Assembly: GCA_050331815.1 (NCBI GenBank) | Contig: JBHJGM010000004.1 | Coordinates: 226,517-290,516, forward strand | Source of the DNA: JBHJGM01 sp050331815 | Lineage (GTDB): Bacteria; Verrucomicrobiota; Verrucomicrobiia; Opitutales; JBHJGM01 | DNA: 64,000 nt | Direction: 5' to 3' | Shown: positions 24,381 to 31,881 of the stretch, one piece after another | Layout: each line of letters opens with the position of its first letter | How positions within the stretch are numbered: position 1 is the first letter of the stretch | Notes under the pieces: generated by a model | Seen by the model: the letters and a program-made list of their open reading frames with translations, nothing else | Told to the model about the DNA's origin: nothing | Databases searched by the model: none | Program-made: the position numbers and the translations under genes

Positions 24381-25186
24381 GGGTAACGGGTTTTGCGAGG
24401 CCACCGGCCGTTGTCGGGCAGGGGTGGGCGTGCGGCGATCTCGTCCAGCAGCCCGGCCAGTTCCGCTCCCACGGTTTTCAGCAGCCGAGGGCCTTCGGTG
24501 CGCGCGGTCGCGAGCGAGGCAAAATCCGTCAGCAGCGGTCCATGCGGTTGCAATTCACCCGAGCTGGCGTCGACTGGAATGGCCGCAAAGGTCGGATCCG
24601 CTTCAAAAACCGGCTCCTTTTCGAGAAGATACGTGGCGAGGGTTTGCGCCTTTAGGCGGGCTCTGAGGCCAGGCTCCTGCCTAAGGCCCGGGTTCAGATC
24701 GAGTCCGAGCCCGCTCAGGTTGATGCAGAAAAGCTGCAGGCCCAGTTGGATGCGGGTGTCGCGCCCGGTCACGTCGATGAAGGTTTCGCCCCAGGGGCTG
24801 GTGTTGAACAAAATCACCCGCGTAAACCCCGAGGCCTGGATGCTCTCCAGCAGTTCGTGGGCATGCTGGTAGACGGTGTCGCTATCCAGTCCAAAGGCTT
24901 GATTGGCAAAGGGGGCCGGGACAAAGCGGACCGGCGGCGCCACGATTTCCAGACGCTCGCTGGTAGAATGGGCAAACGCCGCGTTGAGGATGGCCGTGCC
25001 GAGGATCTCCTCGACATCCATCGGGTGACCGATGCCCCAGTCAGCGATTCCGAAAAAGGGCAAGATCACCGCGCGTCGTTCCTTGTCCGGCAGCGCGGCA
25101 AACTGCGTCCAGGTGCGGCAGGGCCAGAAAACCTCGGGGTTGATGTCTGCGATGGTGGCTCGACTCACGAGCAAGCCCCTGAGCAT
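24377..25186 (-). CDS. Degenerate creatininase-like protein
   Basis: A 269-aa protein with the creatininase fold pattern but altered metal sites. The position of the Glu/His pair reads GIADWGIGHPMD (about 46-57), so Glu becomes Asp and the first His becomes Gly; the NTHGGN position reads NTSPWGE, losing that His. It may bind metals differently or serve as a non-catalytic partner. It overlaps the active-looking creatininase by 4 bases. I start at ATG 25186; the frame also opens at TTG 25210. The FAD-linked oxidase gene is divergent and starts 73 bases away. Confidence 0.75.
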   Translation of the reverse strand: MLRGLLVSRATIADINPEVFWPCRTWTQFAALPDKERRAVILPFFGIADWGIGHPMDVEEILGTAILNAAFAHSTSERLEIVAPPVRFVPAPFANQAFGLDSDTVYQHAHELLESIQASGFTRVILFNTSPWGETFIDVTGRDTRIQLGLQLFCINLSGLGLDLNPGLRQEPGLRARLKAQTLATYLLEKEPVFEADPTFAAIPVDASSGELQPHGPLLTDFASLATARTEGPRLLKTVGAELAGLLDEIAARPPLPDNGRWPRKTRYP

Positions 25187-25259
25187 GAAGCATTCCGGCC
25201 GTGGGTTCAAAACGCCTGCGCGCGCACGCGCTGGCAGGCATCGTGCTCCCTAAAAAAAC

Positions 25260-26666
25260 ATGACGATGCCAGCTGCGACCTTCACCCTCTCAGACTCACT
25301 GCTCGAGCAGTTTCGTGCCCTCGTGGGCGATGACAACCTAGTCACTAAAGAGGAGAGCGTCGACAAGCTCTCGAAGGATTTTTACTGGTACTCGCCGGTG
25401 CTCAAGCGCCAGTTGGAGGAAAAGCGCGCGCACTTCGCGGTGAAGGTCGATTCGCTCGACACGCTCAAGGCGGCGGTCTCACTGGCCTGCAAGGAACGCA
25501 TCCCGGTTTGCCTGCGTGGGGGCGGCACGGGCAACTACGGACAGTTGATTCCGTTGTACGGCGGAGTGCTGATCGATATCAGCGGCATGGACCGAATTCT
25601 TTCGCTGGAAGGTGGCATCGCGCGGACCGAGCCCGGCGCGCGCCTCTTCAAAATCGAGGCCGAAGCCAATGCGGCGGGCTACGAGCTGCGCTGCATGCCC
25701 TCCACCTGGGTAAAAAGCTCGATGGGCGGATTTCTGGCGGGTGGCTCCGGCGGCATCGGTTCCATTACCTACGGCGGTATCAGCCACGGCGATAACATGG
25801 TATCGCTGACGATCCTGACCGTTGAAGAAACCCCGCGCATCCTCAAGTTCGAAGGTACCGACTGCTACAAGGCGCTGCACACCTACGGCACCAACGGCAT
25901 CATCGTGGAATCGGAGATGCGCCTGGGAGAACGACGCGATTACGACCAGCTGATCGTCGTCCATCCGGACTGGGACACGCTCTTTAGCTGGCTCGATGAT
26001 TTGGCCCACCAGACCGAGTTACCCAAGCGCCTCGTCACCGCTTTTGAAGCTCCCATCCCCGGCTATTTTCTTCCGCTCAAAAAGCACCTCGACCCGGAAA
26101 AGCAAGCCGGCTTTGCCATCGTCGACCAGGCGCACACCGAAGCTGTGGTAAAGTCCGCCGAATCCGCCGGTCTGGAGGTCACCTTCAACAAACCCTGGCC
26201 CAACCCGCCCAAGCCGCCCTACATCACGGATTACACCTGGAACCACACCACGTTGTGGGCGCTCAAGGTCGACCCCACGATCACCTATCTGCAGCTGGGC
26301 TTTGGCGACGAAGGTTACGTGGAGCGCATGAAGCTGATGAAGGAGCGCTATCCGGAAGAGTTTTTCCACCACATCGAGTGGACCATCTCGCGGCCTAAAG
26401 TGGACTGGAACGCGCAGAGTGTGAACGTGGGTGGACTGCCCATCATCATGTTCAAAAACGAGGCGCGGCTGCAGGAAATCATGGACTACGCGGTCAGCAT
26501 TGGCGGCTTTCTGGCCAACCCGCATACCTTTTATCTGGAAGAAGGCGGCGCGCACCCGGACATCGAGGAAAAGCGTAAGCTGAAGTCCGAAGTCGATCCG
26601 GCTGGCATCCTCAACCCCGGGAAAATGAAGACCTACACCGACAACCCTTTCGCGACCGTCAGTTAA
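25260..26666 (+). CDS. FAD-binding oxidoreductase (GlcD/FAD-linked oxidase type)
   Basis: A 468-aa flavoprotein. The FAD-binding domain shows CLRGGGTGNYGQLIPLYGGV and the pyrophosphate segment MGGFLAGGSGGIGSITYGGI. The C-terminal cap ends in GILNPGKMKTY, the GlcD/FAD-oxidase signature. It probably oxidises a hydroxy acid or a related alcohol, passing electrons to a quinone or cytochrome, which would fit with the cytochrome c at 8.1-9.0 kb; that link is speculative. It is divergent from the creatininase pair. The ribosome-binding site before ATG 25260 is weak; the next in-frame ATG is 6 bases downstream. Confidence 0.88.
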   Translation: MTMPAATFTLSDSLLEQFRALVGDDNLVTKEESVDKLSKDFYWYSPVLKRQLEEKRAHFAVKVDSLDTLKAAVSLACKERIPVCLRGGGTGNYGQLIPLYGGVLIDISGMDRILSLEGGIARTEPGARLFKIEAEANAAGYELRCMPSTWVKSSMGGFLAGGSGGIGSITYGGISHGDNMVSLTILTVEETPRILKFEGTDCYKALHTYGTNGIIVESEMRLGERRDYDQLIVVHPDWDTLFSWLDDLAHQTELPKRLVTAFEAPIPGYFLPLKKHLDPEKQAGFAIVDQAHTEAVVKSAESAGLEVTFNKPWPNPPKPPYITDYTWNHTTLWALKVDPTITYLQLGFGDEGYVERMKLMKERYPEEFFHHIEWTISRPKVDWNAQSVNVGGLPIIMFKNEARLQEIMDYAVSIGGFLANPHTFYLEEGGAHPDIEEKRKLKSEVDPAGILNPGKMKTYTDNPFATVS

Positions 26667-26725
26667 ACTGGCTGGGTCCTTTCTTTGGGACTTGAGTGTG
26701 TGGTTGCAGTTGAGAGCGTATTCTC

Positions 26726-26749
26726 AAAAAAGCTTTTTTTTGGAAAAAA
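26726..26749 (+). promoter_or_regulatory. A/T-tract element upstream of the von Willebrand-like gene
   Basis: A run of six A, then GC, then eight T, then GG and six A lies in the 198-base gap between the FAD oxidase and the next gene. It may act as an UP-like element or as a bent region. A weak pair TTGTGC (26769-26774) and ACTAAT (26791-26796) follows with a 16-base spacer. No strong terminator hairpin was seen for the upstream gene. Confidence 0.3.
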
Positions 26750-26864
26750 TTCGCACATTCTCTAAGACTTGTGCGCCGCCGGCGTGTTAAACTAATGTAG
26801 GCCCACGACGATGCCTCCGTAGGGCGTCATCGTATTAACTTGTTTTCACGCTTTATCTGCCGCC

Positions 26865-28217
26865 ATGATCCACCATCACCGTCGTACCGTCGATAAGCGT
26901 CTGCTTGGCTCCTTTGCCATGAGCGGCGTCATCCTTGCCTGCATGCTCGTCGTGTTGGGTGGGTTAACCGTGTTTCACGCCGTCTACATCGAGGAGCCTG
27001 AATTTAAGGCACCCCCGCCGAAAAACACGCCGCCGCCGCCACCACCACAGCTCGAGCGCAGTGTGGCCGAGAAGCAGAAGACCAGCGCGCGCCCGGTGCC
27101 GCGTATGACGCCCAACGTCAAAAACATCGTTGAGATGCCCGACATCACCATCCCGAACACCAACATCGACATGAAAGTGGCCGTGGGGGTGGGTGATGGC
27201 GCCGGTCGCGGTACAGGTTCCTTTGGCAGCGGCTCCATCGAGTTGAATTCATCGCCGGTCGACTTCTTTGGGCTCAAAGGCCGCGGTGAACGGATCCTCT
27301 TTCTCATCGATGCCGGTTCCTACATGATGGACGACAAAAAAGGCGGGTTGTACGCCTACCGGATCATCAAGGAGGAAGTGCAGGAGCAGATCGGCGGGCT
27401 CAAGCCCGGTACGCTGTTCAACGTGGTGCTCTTTGCTCGCTGGGGCCGCAACCTGAATCTGTTCCAGCCGCAGATGGTGCCTGCCACTGAGGCCAACAAG
27501 CAGAAGCTGGCCGCCTGGTTTGCCCCGATCAACGAGCGGGCCAACCAATTGGGATCGCAGGGTTCAAACTACAGCCTGGCGCGTCCACTTGGGCCCATTG
27601 GCGAGGGTTCCGAAGGCCCGTATCGGGCGCTGCACGCGGGCTTCGAATTGGGCACCGACGCTATTTTTGTTTTCACCGGTCACTGGCAGGACAGCATGCG
27701 CCAGCCGCTGCCCGAGGGCTTCAATCAGGAAGAATGGCGCAGGTCCCAGGGTTGGACCGCCGAGAAGCAAAGGGCCTGGGCTGCCGCTGTGCGTCGCGGC
27801 CAAGATTGGCTGCGCAAGGAAAACGAAGCGCGTCGCCGCAAAGGCCAGCCGCCGCGGGTGAACAACAACATGCAGCAGATCGTGAAGGAAATCCTGAAGG
27901 ACCCGACCGAGCCGCCGCCCCACTACCCGCGCGAAACTTGGGACATCAACGCGCTTATCGGCCATTTCCGAGCGCTCGCGGATGTGTTTTATAAGAAACA
28001 AAACTTCAGCGACCCGATTGAGCGTCCGTCGATTAACGTGATTGTCTTCCGCGGTAGTGATGAAGGCTGGCCGGACAAGCTCGATGAGCCGCTGCAGCAG
28101 TTTGTTTCGCGCAACAAGGGCAAGCGCAAGCTGCTGGAAGGTTTGGCGGGTGTCGAGCTGGCCACCGGTCGCAGCGCTGAAGATCGTCCGGCAGACCTCA
28201 ACCGTCCCGACGCCTAA
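26865..28217 (+). CDS. Membrane-anchored protein with a von Willebrand factor A-like fold
   Basis: A 450-aa protein. One N-terminal helix (GVILACMLVVLGGLTVFHAV, residues 21-40) is followed by a Pro-rich TonB/TolA-like span (APPPKNTPPPPPPQ) and a conserved-looking segment with D149 in ILFLIDAGSYMMDD, where a MIDAS DxSxS motif would sit but the Ser positions are altered. The rest has alpha/beta repeats consistent with a VWA-like domain, and a basic, charged helical region (about 285-330). It is exported past the inner membrane. Function unknown; no gene pairs with it directly. Confidence 0.6.
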   Translation: MIHHHRRTVDKRLLGSFAMSGVILACMLVVLGGLTVFHAVYIEEPEFKAPPPKNTPPPPPPQLERSVAEKQKTSARPVPRMTPNVKNIVEMPDITIPNTNIDMKVAVGVGDGAGRGTGSFGSGSIELNSSPVDFFGLKGRGERILFLIDAGSYMMDDKKGGLYAYRIIKEEVQEQIGGLKPGTLFNVVLFARWGRNLNLFQPQMVPATEANKQKLAAWFAPINERANQLGSQGSNYSLARPLGPIGEGSEGPYRALHAGFELGTDAIFVFTGHWQDSMRQPLPEGFNQEEWRRSQGWTAEKQRAWAAAVRRGQDWLRKENEARRRKGQPPRVNNNMQQIVKEILKDPTEPPPHYPRETWDINALIGHFRALADVFYKKQNFSDPIERPSINVIVFRGSDEGWPDKLDEPLQQFVSRNKGKRKLLEGLAGVELATGRSAEDRPADLNRPDA

Positions 28218-28410
28218 ATCTACGCTCTTAAATAGCGTGCGCCCGATTCAGGCTGCCCCGGAGTTTGCAAAACACGGGACCAAACAGGTATTAAGTTATT
28301 TCCAGCCGTCTGTCTGAGTTCGTTGCTCCAGCTAGGTTGCATGCAGTCGCTCGCCTGCTAGCGGCACTCTACCTGCAGCTGGGCTGGCCACCCCGTCAGC
28401 TACGGGTGAC

Positions 28411-30072
28411 TCAGTTTGAGCGAACCACTGCGGCGGATGCTTCTCCGTTTGAGAGACCGGTGGAAAATCCCGGTATGTGCGTCTGCTTTGAGGCGGCGAC
28501 TTCGTCGAGGTGCTCAATCAACCGGCTAAGCGGTACACTAGAGCGCTCACTCGCTTCGAAGCGCTTCAGCTCTTCCCGGTAAGTCGTGAGAACCGGTTCG
28601 ATGTCGTCGATCAGGTCGGCACCTTGATTCACGCCGAGTGTGGCAAAGCGTTCGCGGAAGCTGGCCAGTGTGATGCGCTCCAGAGGACGGCACGGCTGAT
28701 AACGCGGAGCGCCGTCGCCTTCGTCGTCGCTGCGCTCGAGCGGTACGGCCAGCTCCATGTCGGTCAGCCGAAAGAGGGCCTCGTTCACCACCTGGCCCGG
28801 CACTTCGAGATTTTCGGAAAGTTCGTCCGCGGTGGGGGCGTGCTGGCAATCGTGGAAGCGGCGAGCAATCTGCGCCAGCACGGCCAGGCAGAGGAGTTCA
28901 CGCGCCTGCACCGAGGTCCCCTCCCAGGCCTTCTGGTTGGCCAGACGCCCCATGTTTTGGGTGGCGTAGGTCAACTGGCCGCCAAAGAGAATGATGATCC
29001 AGACAAAGTACAAACTCACTAGCAGGATCAGCGGCAAAGCCAGCGGACCCCATTGTGTGCCCAGGCGCTCAAACTGTCCGGCGAGCAAAAAGGAAGTTTG
29101 CGACAGCGCCCAGAAAGCAAATGCGGTGACCAGCGCTCCTAGCAGCGAGGGCTTCCACTCCACATGGGTATTGGGAATGAAGCGGTAAAACATGGCCAGC
29201 AGCACGATGATCAGCGCGGCGGAGGCCATGGGCGCGCCGTATTGAACCGCCAGCAGCGTGGATCCGCTCAACCAGGACGGTAGCTCACTCAAGTGGTTTG
29301 TGATAACCTCACCGGCTTTGAGCGACACCGCCGTAAAGGCCACGATCGCGCCCAAGGTGATCAGGGTCCAGTAAAAGACTACGCGCTGCACCATCGTTCG
29401 GCCCTGGCGCACCCCCCAGATAATATTGAAGGTCTTCTCAACGTTGATGAGCAGCAGCAAAACCACCGGTATCAAACCCACCGTGCCCAGCAAACCCAGG
29501 GTACCGGATGATGCGCCGGCAACGATGCCGTCGACTAGTTCCACGATCTCCGGGTCCAGTTGGGTGACGGCCAGTTCGCTGTCGGGGGCTGTGGTGGTTT
29601 CCGCCGGCGCGACTGCGTTGCCGGACATGTCGGCCAGGGCTGCTTCAATGGCCGAATTGACCTCGTCCATGCCCGGCGGCGTTTGGTCCGCGCGCAGTCC
29701 GGCGATGCCGCCCAGGTTAGTGCCTTCAGGCAAAATCTGCGACACCGCCCCACTGAGCAAAACGGTGGCGCGGCTGTAGCCGCCCTTGCCTTCGCCCTGT
29801 AGGACAAAGCCCGACACCATCACAATGATGGCCAGCATCGGCCCGAGCGCCAGCAACGAGTAGTAGGCCAGTGATGCCGCGGAATTGGGCAGGCGGTTTC
29901 GGAAAAAATCCTGCCCCAAGACCCGCAAAAAAATAAAGAACTTGCCCTTCTTGGTAGCCGTGCGGGCACGTTGCGCCTGCTCGATCTCCGAAAGGACGTC
30001 CTCCGGCAGCTTACGCACACGCGCGAACCACTGCATAAGCTTACCGCCGTTGCCTGATTTACTCACGGCCAC
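28411..30072 (-). CDS. YihY/BrkB family inner-membrane protein
   Basis: A 553-aa protein of the YihY/BrkB (formerly RNase BN) family with about six membrane helices, including ASLAYYSLLALGPMLAIIV near the start and AMFYRFIPNTHVEWKPSLLGALV with the family motif. A loop insert of about 70 residues (roughly 115-187, Ala/Thr/Glu-rich) separates the first helices, and a cytoplasmic C-terminal extension of about 170 residues resembles a winged-helix domain (PTADELSENLEVPGQVVNEA). The molecular function of the family is not settled; the RNase assignment has been withdrawn. It converges on the von Willebrand-like gene. Confidence 0.85.
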   Translation of the reverse strand: MAVSKSGNGGKLMQWFARVRKLPEDVLSEIEQAQRARTATKKGKFFIFLRVLGQDFFRNRLPNSAASLAYYSLLALGPMLAIIVMVSGFVLQGEGKGGYSRATVLLSGAVSQILPEGTNLGGIAGLRADQTPPGMDEVNSAIEAALADMSGNAVAPAETTTAPDSELAVTQLDPEIVELVDGIVAGASSGTLGLLGTVGLIPVVLLLLINVEKTFNIIWGVRQGRTMVQRVVFYWTLITLGAIVAFTAVSLKAGEVITNHLSELPSWLSGSTLLAVQYGAPMASAALIIVLLAMFYRFIPNTHVEWKPSLLGALVTAFAFWALSQTSFLLAGQFERLGTQWGPLALPLILLVSLYFVWIIILFGGQLTYATQNMGRLANQKAWEGTSVQARELLCLAVLAQIARRFHDCQHAPTADELSENLEVPGQVVNEALFRLTDMELAVPLERSDDEGDGAPRYQPCRPLERITLASFRERFATLGVNQGADLIDDIEPVLTTYREELKRFEASERSSVPLSRLIEHLDEVAASKQTHIPGFSTGLSNGEASAAVVRSN

Positions 30073-30119
30073 AAGCTAGCAGGCTAAGCGCACTTGGGCA
30101 AGTGCTTGGACGGCATGCG

Positions 30120-30902
30120 TCAGGGGGCGTTCAGTGCGAGGAAAACGGCCATCCCACCGACGGCAGCCATGACGCTGAGGATCGTCATGAACAGATTCGC
30201 GGACAAGGTCATGGCAAAGACCCCGAGCGAAGCCACGGTCACCCCAATCGCGCCGGGGTAGGACTGAATGCTCCAGTAAATGTATCCAAAATAGCCAAAG
30301 CCCAGGGCCATCCGCAGGCGCACCACCGGGAAGAGGGCGCTGACGCCCAGCGCGACCAGAACCCCGAGGATGATGTCCACCACGCCGATGAACAGAAAGG
30401 GTTCCGAGGCGAGTTGCTTGTACTCGCGGGTGTCGAGCACTTCGCGAAAAAGATCCCACTGCGAGGCGATCAGGGCCAGGCCGCTGATAACCAGCCCAGC
30501 GCCGATGCCCCAGGGAACGATCTGAGTGCTCAGCTTGCGGTTGCGTTCGCGACGGGCGAGGTGGCGCGTTTCCTTGGTTTCGGCGTTGGCCGTGGCCAGC
30601 ATCTGGTTGACGGTCAGCTCGGGCCCTTCGCCGGTGTCCATTTTTTCCAGCAGCCGATCCTCGCGGTTGAGGGCGAGTTTGCTGCGGCCCGGGAAAACCT
30701 GGGAAAACAGCGGCGAGTCGTCGATGATGGCGATCCACTCCTCTTTTTGCGTGTTCCAATAGAGGGTGTCCGGCTCGAGCTTGCCGGCCTCGGCCAGTGC
30801 CTTCATCTGCTCCGCGGTAAACGGGCCCTGGCTCTTGGTCGATTCAGGCTCGCGCAGGTGGTACTCCTTAACCGGAGCGGAGGTTGGTTCTTTGGTGGGC
30901 AT
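30120..30902 (-). CDS. Membrane protein with an N-terminal GYF_2 domain
   Basis: A 260-aa protein. The first 60 residues form a GYF_2 domain (YHLREPESTKSQGPFTAEQM, LYWNTQKEEW), a fold known for peptide binding. A soluble linker follows, then four or five predicted membrane segments (VPWGIGAGLVISGLALIA, FLFIGVVDIILGVLVALGV, and others up to the C-terminus). It is likely an inner-membrane protein with a cytoplasmic peptide-binding domain. Its role is unknown. It lies 47 bases upstream of the BrkB gene on the same strand. Confidence 0.75.
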   Translation of the reverse strand: MPTKEPTSAPVKEYHLREPESTKSQGPFTAEQMKALAEAGKLEPDTLYWNTQKEEWIAIIDDSPLFSQVFPGRSKLALNREDRLLEKMDTGEGPELTVNQMLATANAETKETRHLARRERNRKLSTQIVPWGIGAGLVISGLALIASQWDLFREVLDTREYKQLASEPFLFIGVVDIILGVLVALGVSALFPVVRLRMALGFGYFGYIYWSIQSYPGAIGVTVASLGVFAMTLSANLFMTILSVMAAVGGMAVFLALNAP

Positions 30903-31040
30903 GACTTGGCAAAGCGTCTGAGCGAATGACGGTCGAACCGGTGCCGGCAGGCAGCCGCGCGAGAGCGACCGCGTTACTGCCAGGCATGAGCAACCGGCTA
31001 TAAAATCGGCTGCAACCGCCCGGGACTGAAGCGGCTTCGT

Positions 31041-31865
31041 TTAGTCACCGCCCCACTGGAGCTTTTGCCGTAAAATGCGGAAGTGGTTGTAGTTCAGCGG
31101 CTGAAGGAGTTTCAGCGATTTTTCAGCGATCGCCACCTCGATCGGCAGGCAGCTGTGGCCCTCAAAATGGTAGGTGCCATCGACGGTGATCAACGGGCAG
31201 GTGACTTCTCCCTCGCAGCTGACGGTCAGGCGTTTGCGTTCGGGGAAGATCAGGGAGCGGTTGGTCAGGGTGTGCGGGCAGATGGGCGTCATGCAGATGA
31301 CGCGTGCACTCGGGTACACGATCGGGCCCCCAGCGGAAAGGTTGTAAGCGGTGGAGCCGGTGGGCGTGGCGAAGATCAGTCCGTCGCAGGAGTAGTGCGT
31401 CACCAGTTCGCCATCGGATTCGACCCGCAGCAGAATGAGCCCGGTGGCGTCGGTCTGCTTGATCACAACGTCGTTGAGGGCGATAGCGGAGGTGCCACAG
31501 TCCATCTCCGCGCCGAGGACCGTGCGAGTCATGATGTCGTAGTCACCACGCAGGATCCCCTGGAGGCGCTGCAGTGCTTCTTCGGCGGAGAACGTGGCGA
31601 GAAAGCCCAGCTTGCCCCGGTTGACTCCAAAGACCGGCACATCGCAGCGGATGGCTTCGGCGGCCGTGGCGAGCAGGGTACCGTCCCCGCCCAGCACGCA
31701 GCAGGCATCGCGCCCTTCCAGGAAGCCCTTGGGCAGCGGATGCTCTTCAGTGATCACCGCGTCGCCCCCGCACTTGCGGGTTTGCTCGGCCAGTTCGTCG
31801 GCCAGGACCCGCGCCCCGGCCTTGCTGGAGTTGACCACAAAGGTGATGCGTTTGAGCGGAGTCAC
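31041..31865 (-). CDS. nadK: NAD kinase
   Basis: Phosphorylates NAD to NADP in the cytoplasm. The conserved GGDG motif is at 59-62 in CCVLGGDGTLL, followed by NRGKLGFLATF and the TPTGSTAYNLSAGGPIV motif of the NAD-binding C-terminal domain. The start is taken as GTG 31865, directly before TPLKRITFVVNSSKAG; the open frame extends to 31970, but that part lies inside the sulfatase gene. The protein of 274 aa is normal for NadK. It starts 17 bases after the sulfatase stop. Confidence 0.92.
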   Translation of the reverse strand: MTPLKRITFVVNSSKAGARVLADELAEQTRKCGGDAVITEEHPLPKGFLEGRDACCVLGGDGTLLATAAEAIRCDVPVFGVNRGKLGFLATFSAEEALQRLQGILRGDYDIMTRTVLGAEMDCGTSAIALNDVVIKQTDATGLILLRVESDGELVTHYSCDGLIFATPTGSTAYNLSAGGPIVYPSARVICMTPICPHTLTNRSLIFPERKRLTVSCEGEVTCPLITVDGTYHFEGHSCLPIEVAIAEKSLKLLQPLNYNHFRILRQKLQWGGD

Positions 31866-31881
31866 AGGCAGCAGGAAAACC

